DNA from: Spongospora subterranea f. sp. subterranea
Taxonomy: Eukaryota > Endomyxa: Phytomyxea > Phytomyxea > Plasmodiophorida
Assembly (NCBI GenBank): GCA_049724395.1
Contig: JAUGWO010000023.1
Span: 310,001 to 374,000, forward strand
DNA: 64,000 bases
Direction of reading: 5' to 3'
Notes under the pieces: generated by a model
The model's input: only the letters and a program-made list of their open reading frames with translations
Databases searched by the model: none
Told to the model about the DNA's origin: nothing
Made by a program: the position numbers and the translations under genes
Shown: positions 48,631 through 63,681 of the stretch, one piece after another
Numbering within the stretch: position 1 is the first letter of the stretch
How the letters are laid out: each line of letters begins with the position of its first letter

Positions 48631-51041
48631 ATGACCACCTCTGCTGTCTGGCCATCGCTCACCAACGTCCTATCAAGGACCTCGCCCTTCACTCCACCTC
48701 GTAAGTGGTTGCCAGCAGCGCTCTTCGCTTCCGTCCATTACTGATCGATTCGTGTTTACCAGCTTTTGTCCCAGGTCCACAGGTGGCCAAACCAACAAAA
48801 CCATATTACGATCATGCTATTTTCAAATCATATTTGCAGTTTGAGTTCTGGACAGTTTTCAGAGAATATTTTGAGAGTCACGTATATATTGCCCCATTTG
48901 ATAATGTTTAGGCATTCCATGTGCATAAGTTGTGAGATATAATATTATCCAATACAAACACTTCACTATCGTCAAATTAACGTTATAAACTGAAGATGTT
49001 GAATTCATTATGTTGTCCATCATAAAGTTTAGTCGCCTAATAAGTTGAATTGGAAAAGCCGATGATGATATGCGCTTACCATTATTTTTTTGCTTGTAAA
49101 AATGGGGGATTACGAGGCGTTTCCATCTAACTTTAGGGTTTTTTTTACAGAATCTTGGGAATTTGTCCAGTAGCGAGAGACGTGTTTTGGTTGTCGGAGC
49201 CGGCGGTTTAGGATGTGAAATCCTCAAGAATCTGGCGTTATCCGGCTTCACTGACATTCACGTAATCTCTCCATTCACAGTGTTTTACTTTTGAAATCCA
49301 TGTGCAATTTAGGTCATTGATATCGACACCATTGAACTCTCAAACCTGAACCGCCAATTTCTGTTTCGACAAGCTGATATATCCAGACCCAAAGCTGTGG
49401 TCGCCGCCGAGTTCGTGATGACTCGGTGTCCATCTGTTCACATAACAGCGTATTTCCAAAACATTTTCTCTTCGAAACCGGTTGTTGAGCGTTAAGGTTA
49501 GGCATTGCAAGAAGATTCAGGAGTTTCCGGCATCGTTCTACCAAGATTTTTTCCTCGTTATCGCCGGTCTTGATAACGTACTTGATTCACTATCGTCATG
49601 ATTGTCCTTGACATGAGTTGCAAAGGTGGCGGCGCGGCGTTGGCTTAACTCAACCATTGCTGGACTTGTAAGCGATCCAGTCACTGCTTATAATCGTTCC
49701 TGTTTTTATGCTTTTGAACCAATTTCGTATCATCTACAGCGTTGGTTTTTGAGCAAGATGTTTCCACCATGTTGTCCTTTGATAATTATACAGTCAGTGT
49801 TCCACCGTTCGTTTAGAGTGATAGAATGCGCATCTTCGATGGCCAAAACTTCTTGTTTTTTTTTTCACGTCGTATTTTAGGTGCAATTTGACGAGGACGG
49901 TAATCCTGATGCCGACTCCATTATTCCGTTGATCGATGGTGGAACCGAGGGGTTCAAAGGGCAAGCTCGCCTCTTCTTTCCTCATCTCACATCATGCTGT
50001 AAAATTATTTTAATGCCGTTCGTGCTGTTCGTCTTTACACACCTGACGTATAAGTTTTCAGACGAGTGTAGTGTGTCGACATTGCCCAATCAACGCCGAT
50101 TCGCCATGTGTACCCTGGCCAACGTCCCGCGTCTCCCAGAGCATTGCGTTGCGTATGCGCTGGAGGTGGAATGGCCGAAATGTATCATTTTCCTTAACGC
50201 GATCTCAATGAAACACGCTAACTACGTGTGTAGTAAAGTCTTTTTACACGGCCAATGAGTACTCCATGAAGGGGAAAGCCGATGGAGATGGGGTTGGAGT
50301 TCAATTAGATACGGATAATGTGGAACATATGTCATGGCTGTTCATCAACGCTAAACAACGCGCCGATAAATACGGTATCGCTGGTGTCACATACCAACTT
50401 ACTATGCAGGTCGTGAAGAACATTGTCCCAGCAATCGCCGCCACGAATGCAGTTATTGCTGGTCAGTATTGACTTGGTTCATGTGGGAACATTACGTCTA
50501 ATAATACTGATAGCTGCTTGTGTTTAATGAGGCGCTAAAGGTTGCCACTTGGATGTCTCAGCCTCTTAGTAATTATTTCATGTTCGCTGGTCAGTTGCTG
50601 ATGTCGTTCGCAATCTGAAAATCTAAATATTGAATTGCTAGGATCGACTGGCATTTACGGAAGGACGTTCGAGTTCGCTCGTAATCCAGATTGCATTGTG
50701 TGTGGTCGTCGTCAGGCATCGCTAGAGTGCCAGTCAGACGATACATTGGAGAAATTGCTTGAATTGCTCATGAACGACCCAATTCTGTAATGGTGTTGTC
50801 TAATGGGAAATTGTGTCTGAGATGGGTGAATATGTATAGGAAATTATCAGATCCGGCACTGTCAACGGACGAAGCCGTCTTGTGGATCCCTGCGCGAGCA
50901 TTGCGGGAAACATATCAATCTAATCTGAGTAGAAAACTGTCTGAGCTGTTTTCAAACGATCCTGCTCCGGTACTATACGCTATCGATAAGCAGACATTGG
51001 GCAGTGCACGCCTTACAATTAACCTCAAATATAAATCATAA
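48631..51041 (+). CDS. UBA3: NEDD8-activating enzyme E1 catalytic subunit (UBA3)
   Basis: Forms the NEDD8 E1 with NAE1/APPBP1 and feeds cullin neddylation. Landmarks: [20 protein letters not shown] (ATP loop), [33 protein letters not shown], zinc ligand pair CYEC and CIVCG, the catalytic Cys in [16 protein letters not shown], then GVTYQLT and TNAVIA. Twelve exons: 48631-48700, 48763-48782, 49151-49261, 49313-49480, 49512-49577, 49626-49667, 49881-49998, 50062-50181, 50234-50461, 50514-50589, 50642-50786 and 50840-51041, giving 454 residues (human 463). Exon 2 is only 20 nt and the fourth intron only 31 nt; both are tentative. Exon 10 needs a +1 shift where GTT is followed by an in-frame TAA (50522-50527). 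Start: ATG in front of a block matching the human N-terminus. Confidence 0.93.
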
Positions 51042-51144
51042 TACTCATTCTATTCACATCAGACCAATCAGAGTTTTCCAAAGATCATCAAATTCAACAC
51101 ATAGATGATGAATATCTAGGACAAATTGTATAAATCGATTGACA

Positions 51145-52246
51145 TTATGTGAAACGTTCAGCGGGTGTGAAATCATCGGCAAAGTCATCGTGACCCAAGT
51201 CAATATCGTCGAAGACAAAAGTGCCATCATCGTCGATCATATCGGTATCAGGGGTGAATGATTCAGAATAGGTTGATACATGTGGTGCAGGTGGTGGGGA
51301 TGCGATACCGGTTCCAAATGGATGTAAACCAGGTGGTTCAGCCATCTTAGGCGCCGCTCCGTACTTGGTCAGGACAATGCCAAGGCCTTCTATAACGCCG
51401 AGGATTACCCCACCGATAACGGCCTGTCTTGCCATGACTTTCCAACCAGCTGTTGTAACGCAATTAACGCCAAAGTAACGCAACGATTTGACCAAGATGG
51501 TGTGGCGTTACCTCGGGCGGCCAAGATGGCACTGGTGGAGGCGCCAGACATGATGGCGTTCCAAGGATCCTCCTTTTTCCTGATATGAACCAGAGCACAA
51601 TCAACAGTGGAGAATATTCCACCGAAAGCGGCAAAAGCGCCACCAAGTGCCGGGGCCCGCATCTTCACTGAATGGACCATTCCCATTACGCGCTCGTTAC
51701 GTGGACTGTTTCTCAACCCTGAATTGCAAACAGACGTTAAGCTGGAAATAGCAGCTAGCAAACTAATAACAATCAAGAAACTGATACAATGGCTGTGAGC
51801 GAGTAAACAATAAAGTGGAAGTAATCACAGATTAAATGATCGGGAACTAGAAAGGACCGTCCCTGGGATTTGCTCAAAACAAACCAGTAACACAACCGGG
51901 CAATGGTCAACATAAAGTGTAGAAAGCACTCTAAACGAAGGTAGAGAGCTGGGTTGGTTTGAAGCAATACAAGATAAGAGTCACAGCATTGCAAGAGCGT
52001 GAGCAAAATCAACGACTTGAAAGCGCGAAAATTACAAAAAATCCATGATATGGGGAAATTGATGATGAATACGGTTGGAGCCCCATTGTGAAGTAAATAC
52101 CATTCACAGATGGGCGATATTATGTGCATGTGGATAATAGTCAAACCTTTGAACGAATGCCATATACCACCACCAATTGCTCCCATACAAAAAGCTGATC
52201 CCATATCGTCCACAATTCGATCCGGACATGGTGCTGGTGGATCCAT
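51145..52246 (-). CDS. TIMM17: Mitochondrial import inner membrane translocase subunit TIM17
   Basis: Channel subunit of the TIM23 complex. Exons on the minus strand: 52246-52147, 51718-51512 and 51449-51145, 203 residues. [20 protein letters not shown] and [14 protein letters not shown] match the Tim17 start; [32 protein letters not shown] and [19 protein letters not shown] are the diagnostic blocks; the fourth helix is [20 protein letters not shown]. The tail after GAAP is about 70 residues, ending in an Asp-rich stretch ([13 protein letters not shown]), unlike typical Tim17. The gene shares a 130-bp divergent promoter with the small membrane protein and converges on UBA3 (103 bp). Confidence 0.95.
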
Positions 52247-52375
52247 TGTCGAAAGTAACTACCGACAGATTTTCCTAGTCCTACACATCTCCGGTTCAAC
52301 AAGGTCCGCAGTTTAGTCCGTGCAATTCGGGCAACGACCGCCGGCCGGTCTCTTCCCAAAAGACGTCATCCACCC

Positions 52376-52968
52376 ATGAATGATGAAGTCGCCGTCAAGC
52401 GAAAACACCATCTTCGTAGGAATTCATCTTCGTTGTTGGACGAAATAGTAATCCGTTCTCAATCTTCATCGCTTATCACTTATTCGTCGGTCAATCTCCC
52501 GAACAAAATCAACTTCGCAGTGTTCTTGCTCTCGCTTTTTTTGGCCATAATATGGCGTCATCGTGCCTGTAATGCCGGGATTCTGGCGTTGCTGGACACG
52601 CTATACGGCGGCGATAACTGGGCTATGCTATTTTCAGCTTTAGTCTTAACGCCACCGTTTATCATCGCTCAAGCCGTCCCATCGTGGCGTTTTCGCCTGT
52701 ATCTGGCAGCCATGGCGACATTAGCGCCACCGTTGGTATGTACAGCCGGACACGGCGCCTGAGACCGCTTGCGCCCTTCAAGAATCGTTGGACAGATAGG
52801 AGTGCCGCCATTGCCTGGTTCTGGTCTGGAATGTTCGCGTTAACAACATTAGCGGATCGTGATCCGATTGGTCTAATAGGAGCTATGCTTATTACGATGA
52901 TATCTGTTATGGCCTTTATCAAGGCATTTATTAGGGTTAACGAGGAGCTCATTGCTATTAGGGCCTGA
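52376..52968 (+). CDS. Small multi-pass membrane protein, unrecognised
   Basis: Exons 52376-52735 and 52783-52968 (47-nt intron, GTATGT donor), 181 residues. A charged Ser-rich N-terminus (VKRKHHLRRNSSSLLDEI) is followed by about four hydrophobic helices: INFAVFLLSLFLAIIW, WAMLFSALVLTPPFIIAQAV, AIAWFWSGMFALTTLA and IGLIGAMLITMISVMAFI. I do not recognise the family. It is divergently transcribed from TIM17, which may mean shared control but does not by itself imply a mitochondrial role. Confidence 0.65.
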
Positions 52969-53708
52969 TATCGCCCTAAACCAACCTCATCTCAAATTTG
53001 TGTCTCTACAGCTTCATTTTGTTGTTAAGTTGCAATGCATGTTGCACGGTTCTTTATCAGAAACTCTCACAATTCTACTATCTCATTCCGAGTTGGGAAA
53101 AAATTCAAGTCAAGTTAAGCGTTGTAAACCGTCTTTTTTTACCTGCCATGTCGATCATGTCTCAAAGTCCCTAACTTTTGAACTGTACGCTCATTTCAAT
53201 TGAGGTTGTTTCATCTCCGCGTATGAGGCGTTCATTCCATTACTGTCATCAAAATTTAGTATCATTGCATTGTGGAAGCATCGGTTGAAGTCAAAGTGTT
53301 GTCTGTTTGGCGCACCAACCTTTGTTTTTTTATAAAACAGTGACGAATATTTCTTGATTCTCAATAATTAACTGTTTTTTTTTAATCCTCGGTTTAACAC
53401 CCTGGGTTGCAGTAGCTATCACAGTACAAAAGAATTCTAAAACAGATACAGAAAATTTTCAAACCGAGCTCTTCCGTTCCCTACATTGATCAATGTTGCA
53501 TGGGATGCGCAGAATCGTGAGATTCCTTGGCTCCTCACGGTTCTCAGATTGACGATCGCAATGTCATTCCTGTATACGGTGTGCCTGCGGGCTCATGATT
53601 TCAACATCCATTGGCAATACAATCGGCAGTTCTAGGTAGATATTAGACGTATCACGTGGTAAGCCAGATAAAATATTTATGGATGAAAAAAGCACAACAT
53701 GGAAAAAC
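52969..53708. other. Intergenic / 3' flanks
   Basis: AT-rich with T-runs; no gene. Lies between the membrane-protein stop and the stop of the convergent SNF2 gene. Confidence 0.4.
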
Positions 53709-56700
53709 TTAAGCCCGACGTCTTTTGGAGTTTCTTTGAATTGGTGCTTCGTCTTCTTCTTCAACGATTTCGTCGTCATCTTCGATGATACGGACGTCAT
53801 TTCGGTCTAAGCCTTCTTCTTCTTCGTCCTCGTCGTCGTCTAGTCCCAATTCGTGGTCCGAATCTCGTGAATCCGTCTCCGAACCCGTTCCGTCGGCGAA
53901 AGATGCGATGCCGTCATTAGCGGAATCTTTGTTGGGTGACTAAAGACACATTGAAAACATAATTCCTGACTGACTTCATTTAAATACATACCGGGAATAT
54001 GGCTCGGAATTTTTCATTAAATACTTTGCGAATCTCTCGTAGATGACGCCTTTCTACGCAGTTCTCCTGAATTAAAGTCAGTTGATTAATCGAGTAAAGC
54101 GTGTAAGTAAACCTACTTGAAACCACGACTCGAAATTCTGCAGCATTAATCGAAAATCTCGCGACATTTGATTAGGACGAGAATATTTTTCTGAACCAGC
54201 CCGAGACTGCAAAAACAGTACAATGAGATGTGAAGAAATTTTGAAAAAAAATGCTACATACCATGATGGTATTGAAATCGAGCATGGCTGTATAAGGGGC
54301 GCAGAGGTCGCGAAATTCTGTTGCCTCAGGTACAGTTGATAAAGACGGCAATAAAAGCATCTCGCCATCCTCTTTGCTACGTGAAGATTTAACGTGTTTT
54401 AGAACTAATAACAGAGAATGCTGCAGTGATGAGGGAGCCTATGAATTTCAATAAATTATGACTTGACGTCAGACTTTCTAGGCCAACGATAAGAAACCAA
54501 CCTTCTTGGCATTTGAGGCACCCGGCCTTTTGCCATTTTTCGGTTTCGAAATAGTTTGTTCGTCATCGTCTTCATCAATGTCTGACATTTCTCTATACAC
54601 AGGGCCACCATCTTCTCCTCTGCGACTGCCCCGGGCGGCATCCTACATTGTTATCAGAAAATAAAAGATTCAACCAATTTAAGAACCGAGTTTACAAAAG
54701 AAGTGATGTCAAACTTGACGGGGGGTGCGGTCACTTGAACATCTCGCAGATATCTAGGGGAAGTTAGATGACAACAAAAATATCCCAGCGATTAATACTC
54801 AGGCATCTCCATTTTGTCTTGCATCAATCTGGGAGGCAAAGGAGTCGTTTTCCCCGCCGCCACCCACGCATCTCGACGCTCGCGTTCTAATTCAACGTCA
54901 ATCATTTGAAACAGTTCAAACTCATCCTGATTTCTCGCCAATAGACTGATCATAACAAGTTACCAGATGCTTAGAAAATCCGATAATATTGATGCTTACC
55001 TATTCAGCTTTTCATCACTGGGAAGGTCGACCTGTTCTCCCATTTCAACACCGTCCCGAAGAACGGTTGTAAGCATTTGCCTGCGCTCTTGAGCTGTTGC
55101 TTCATGGGAATCCTGAATGAACAAAATGAATCCGGTAAAGAACAAAAAGATACGACAATTTACTTTTTGGTTGAACTTCCCAGCCTGAATGATCATTTGA
55201 TCGAGTCCCAATTTGAACTGAGCCCGCTAGCAAAGTACAGTTAAAATCTTTAGAGATGGGCGACAGAAACATAAACTCATACCATAAGAATTTGTTCCTC
55301 CACTGGTGAGCACGTAACAAGGCGAAAAACTCGGACCTTGAGAATAAAGCATTTCAACCATTTGGAAGCTCGCGATCTCGATTCAGTTGCATACCTCACT
55401 TTGTTGACCGAGACGATGAGCACGATCTTGTGCCTAAATCAATACAATTCAATTCTGGTCGTGCGATCAACTGAGGTCATTACCTGTAAATCCATCTGGG
55501 GGTTCCAATCTGAATCAAATATGATTACAGTGTCCGCCGCCTGACAGTCCGCTGTAAGCACCAAATGCATAGCTTTAAGAGATATCGACATACCTGTAAG
55601 TTGAGGCCGAGACCACCCGCACGTGTTGAAAGAAGGAAAACGAAGTACGGAGAATTCGGGGCGTTGAACAGCTCAAGTAGTTGTGACCTCGATTCAGGTT
55701 TTGTTTGGCCATCTGAAATACAAACATCAATAAACCAAAGAAGGGTGAACAGATTTGGTGAAAAAAACACAGTTATAAATACCGAGGCGAAGATAGGGGT
55801 AGCGACGATACTCCATGTAATCCTCCATTATATCCAGGACTTTTGTCATTTGGGTAAAAATAAGGCACTGAAGAAATGTCAAACGCTTTTCCAAACGAAC
55901 CACTCGTCAACGCTACCTTATGGTTTGATCGACGAACCTTGGGAAGAATTCGCTCTAGAATTTCAAATTTTCCCGAAGACCTGGAGTACAGGATAAATTC
56001 AAGCTCAAGTACGATGCAAATACAACCAACGAAGCTTTACCTCACGATTTCTTCAGTAACGCGATGAGAATCCCAATCGTAGGCGATATCATCAAAAAAT
56101 AAATAACTATAAAGAAAATTTGAATAAATTGATTACACGATTTTACAAACAATTACGGATGATTGCAAATTTTTCGAAGTTGCATGAAAGTGTTGTTGAG
56201 GCCTTTTGCCGAAACTACAGAATTGCTGCTTGCCATCGGGATAAACTTCTGTTGAATCTGCACGCAAAAGTGAGAAATCTATAATTGTTGAAACCGAAAA
56301 TTGCGTACTTGTTTATAAACAGTCTTCTGCCAAACAGAAAGATCGCACTTTACAACACGTTCGACCTTATCTGGTAGTTCAGAAGCCACCTGCACACTAT
56401 CAGTTCAACAGCAACGACACCAAGCAAATATGCGTACATCGACTTTGAGTCGACGCAGCAAAAATGGGCGCAAAACTCGATGCAGCCGATTGATTACAAG
56501 CATCTTCTCTTCCTCTTGAAGCTCTGCAGAACTGTCCCCAACACCGGCTGCCTCAAAAGGTTTGTTAAACCAGGTTTCAAAATTATCAGCTGAGTTGAAA
56601 ATTTTTGGAACCAAAAAGTTCAATAATGACCACAACTCGGATAGGTTGTTTTGCAACGGTGTTCCGGTTAGTAGCAACCTGTCGTTGTTCCAATTGTAAG

Positions 56701-58579
56701 TTCTATAGCGAAACTTGCATTACAACAATTACCGATGCTTTGATCTATAACGAGTGTTCAGGGCGACTGTGAACTTAGATTTAGTATTTTTCATGCGGTG
56801 ACCTAAAACAAATTAGATTATTTCACGATTTCCAGTTGAGGACAGCAATGACCTTCGTCAACGATAATATAGTGCCACTCGATAGATTCTAGTTTGGTCC
56901 GATCGTGTTTGTTAAGCACATATTCATAGGTGGTTAACAGGACATTAAATTTTCGAGAAATAATGAATCTAAAGAAGGTTAACCACCAGGTTTCTGATGA
57001 AATCACAAATTAGGACCTTCGCCAGAGATCTTTCCGTTCGGGGGGCTTGCCCTGATACTCAACAACCATTACGGTCGGTGCCCAACGCTCAAATTCCTTG
57101 AGGCGAACAGCAATCAACCATCGACTAGAATATGTTAAAAAAAATACCTTCACCCAATTTGACATTGTAGATAGCGGAACAATTATCATGAAAGGTCCAT
57201 GATCACCCTTAGTTTCCATAATGTACGTCAACAAAGCGATCGTTTGAATGGTTTTTCCAAGACCCATTTCATCGGCTAAAATACTAGCGACAGCAATCAG
57301 CAAGAGCCAATCAAGTCGAATCATCCAACAAACCAACCCATTTAGGTTATTATTATACAATGATACAAGCCACTGCAATCCTTCTAACTGATATCCTTTC
57401 AAGGTACCAAATTTAAGCAACAGCGGCTGAGCAGTAATTTCTTCGACGACGCTGTGAAATGAGCCTGAGGCGTTGGCGCTGAGTTGTTTTAAGAAATCCT
57501 ATACAGTAATCAAATTGAAAAGTGGTAGTAATGCAGAACTGAAAAATGGACCTCAGTCTGCGCGAGCAAAGAAGATAGACGTTCGTTTTTGGTTTCGGCA
57601 AGTAGAGCAGCGTATGCGTCCATGTCATTTTCTTTCAATGCCTTCATACGAGCCTTCTGCTGTTTATCTTCAAGCGACCGCAACCTTCTAAGCAATGAAA
57701 TCTATCAGCATATGTGACGTCTCACGACAATGGGAAGAACCAGAAACCTTTCTTTGGCAATAATCCATCCCAACGCTTGACTTGACAGAGAGCGAACTAA
57801 CCGAGATTCTTCCTTGGCAAACGCACGGAACGCTTCGCCGTGGGCCAGTAACGTCCTCAAAAAACTTTGACGTATTGCACGTTTCCGAGTCTCATATTCC
57901 ATTCTAGCGGCTCTTTCTTTTTCGCGTTTCGCTTCTGCCGCAATTGCTTCTGCCCTTTCGTTTTCCTGAATCTGACGTCTTTCTGGTTGTAAGAAACCAA
58001 ACGCTGCGAGAAAAATTGCGCCCATTACCTTTTTTGTTCATATTGACGATGTGCCTCCAGTTTGGCCATTAACAAACGGGGATTACGTGGGGCCTGAACC
58101 GCCAGATTAGGTGGCCCATCTCCAATAAACTGAGTCCTTATCATAAGCGACGGCTCTATCAACCACGGCTCATCTGCAGAAATCATACTTAACTATCGCA
58201 AGCACTAGACGAAACCCGGAAAAGATTCTGGCCATGAATTACTGCAAATCGGAAAACAAAAGCAAAAATTTGTTAAAAAAGAAACTCGAAAAAACTGCGC
58301 CGATTGGTGCGAACCTAATGAATGGGGCGTACGTTTTTCGCACTGCTTGTGAGCTGCAAGTTCGGAAAGTTCGTTGTGGATTTTCATTTTCAGTCGGAGT
58401 AATGCATTGTCGACGTAGTTCTTAGCAACCTGGTTGATTGAGACAGGGTCAAGTCTTCGCAGGGCGGCAACTCGATCGGCCAGCAGGCACCGGTCAATGG
58501 GAACGATGTCATGTTGATGGGTGTGCAATGAGGAACGGACCACTCGAGTTTTGAGTCGATCCCGATCCAGAGCAGCCAT
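53709..58579 (-). CDS. SNF2-family chromatin remodelling ATPase, BRG1/BRM/Snf2 type with bromodomain
   Basis: Catalytic subunit of a SWI/SNF-like complex. In order on the minus strand: [18 protein letters not shown] (near 58350) and the HSA-type helix [20 protein letters not shown] (about 57870); [20 protein letters not shown] and [11 protein letters not shown] (Walker A, about 57260); [15 protein letters not shown], then IIVDEGHRMKN after splicing (about 56860); [34 protein letters not shown] (about 55600); [11 protein letters not shown], then [10 protein letters not shown]; a SnAC-like block; and a bromodomain ([11 protein letters not shown], then [16 protein letters not shown], about 54300-54100). 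The last exon is acidic and ends NSKRRRA, as in BRG1. Many 46-70 nt introns are inferred; not every small exon was fixed. Start is ATG 58579, tentative. The bromodomain argues against ISWI or CHD. Confidence 0.88.
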
Positions 58580-58974
58580 TATAATGATACGGCGAGCAGT
58601 GTCGCCTGTGTAGAGGATGCCCCCCACAAACAAAATCGCTTGGCTCCCTGCACGCTTCCCAGCCTGATTCACCACACACCCAACGTCAGCCCAATTCGGA
58701 CACACACTATATACACCGATAGCTGCGGGGCCTATCCAGTGTTGTGTAGGCTGCGCAATGAGCTACAGTACCCGTGTGGGAAACGTCCGCACTTAAAGCT
58801 CTCCAGCGTCGCAGTCGAAAAATCCGTAACCAACCGAATGCAGAGACTTTTGAAAACGTGCAGTAATCCGAAGCAACTTTGAAACGGTCAAACAACCATC
58901 ACTAATCAGTTAAAAGCTTTTAGGACTAATCATTTATAAATCTTTTAGGATTTTAATGTCGTTTATGAGACTAC

Positions 58975-59995
58975 TTAGATTGGAAGTGACACATACTTTC
59001 CTTTGACACGACTAAGAAAGAATAAATAAGCGGAATGCGCAAAGGCGTCCATTACTGATTACCATGTGATGTAGTAGTAGAAGAAGTCGCAATAGATTGA
59101 TGTTTGAATGATCCCGGTCAGCCAGATGATCGGGCTCCAATAGCCTTCCTCAGTCATGACCCTGAAGATCCAGTTAACTAGATATAAAGCCCGGTATCCA
59201 CCCAGGCAAAACACGTAATGCGAGGTCAGATTTTCGACAAATCCACCGGAATTTTTCGCTAGGTGATGAACCATGAACAGTTGTGGAACGATCGCAACAG
59301 CTTCGAGCCATAACGAAAAAGTATACAAGACCTGAAGTGGCACTCAAAAACAGTCGAACGAAACTCAAAAATCACAAAGTTAACAGAATCCGACAAGTGC
59401 GAGCACGTCAAGTACCTCTATTGCAGTGAATTTTTCATTCCAGAGTACAGCTATGATGCCGCATGGGACAATCAGCATCTCAATGCGCACCTTATCAGTG
59501 TCGCGGTTGTAGGTCTTTGACCAAGGAGGTTTCGCATACATCAAAAAGACAATGAATAGCGACAATGTAATGTATATTATCTAAAATAGCTCACATCAGT
59601 CAATTGGTGGCATTCACTACAATTAAAAGAAGCTGATTTTCGCAATGAAAGAGAAGCAGAATAAGAAGTGGAGCACTACAAAAACGATCACAACTGAACA
59701 GTTAAAGAACATGAGATGACTAATTATAAGATTAGCGAGAAAACACGTACTAATATTGAAAGTTTACCTTCATAATCGATAAATAAACCATAGCCGCGCT
59801 TGGGATTTTCATTTCAACAAAGGTCCGGAAGAAAAAGTGAACCAAGTCTAGATATCGAGCGATAAACACAACCGCGTACAGCAACTGCGTTTTGAGCGAG
59901 ACGCCTTTAGACGAGCGCGATGAAAACATCTTTAGCAGAAGAATGAATATACTGGCGAGATGAAGTACATCTCCGCAAAACGAGATCAGATTCAT
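58975..59995 (-). CDS. KDELR: ER lumen protein retaining (KDEL) receptor
   Basis: Golgi receptor that returns K/HDEL-tagged ER proteins in COPI vesicles. Exons on the minus strand: 59995-59768, 59580-59416, 59331-59063 and 59011-58975, 232 residues. MNLISFCGDVLHLASIFILL, GVSLKTQLLYAVVFIARYLD, YTFSLWLEAVAIVPQLFMVH, LTSHYVFCLGGYRALYLVNW and IYCDFFYYYIT match the family throughout. The last exon codes only 12 residues, RVKGKYVSLPI, which restores the usual Lys-containing cytoplasmic COPI-binding tail; without this splice the protein would stop at YIT-W. The COPI subunit gamma is encoded 40 kb away. Confidence 0.95.
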
Positions 59996-60605
59996 AGTTT
60001 GAGAATCGAGCTCAGAGTATAATCTGACCAAACCTTCTCACTTGGGAGTCAATCGTATTTCCCGCATTACCTGACCTGACAGAACAAGAGCGCGCATAAA
60101 AATCTGCGCTGCCAAGGTGCACTGCGTTGAGAAAGAGGAAGACGGTAGCACAGTACGCGTCAAATAAATAACCCGCGTGTTACACAACATTTTCGACCCA
60201 CTTTAGACGCTATTTGCTCTGTTTGCTCTGTTTGATGCAATGCCCTTACTTTCAACTCTGTAAAATTTCTAGTTTGTGCATTATCTTAGTAACAATGTCG
60301 CTGTTACAACCTCTGCTAATCATTGCGAATGAATAATGAATAATATAGTTCCTGACTGCATTGCTTCTGCCAAATCGAAAAAAAAATGGGATTTCGTCCT
60401 GAAATGAAAACCACAACCTCGCCCATTGTCAAAGATAACGCTGCAGCTCGCATTGCTCAAGGTCTACTCCGGCGTTGGAAAGTGCGGCGATCTAATGCAT
60501 ATCATAATTCTGAGCAAATCAACCGACTCACACTGCCCTAGAAGCAATCCGTTTCATTTATAAATCATTGTTGAATTAAGACAACGAATACGATCATTGA
60601 TATTA
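59996..60605. other. Intergenic
   Basis: No gene recognised in about 600 bp between the KDEL-receptor start and the CDC48 stop. Confidence 0.4.

Positions 60606-63681
<3,076 letters not shown>

Noticed and set aside
53709-58579. ISWI-type remodeller
   Set aside because: The motor domain alone would fit, but the HSA-type N-terminal helices and the C-terminal bromodomain with acidic tail fit BRG1/Snf2, not the HAND-SANT-SLIDE of ISWI.
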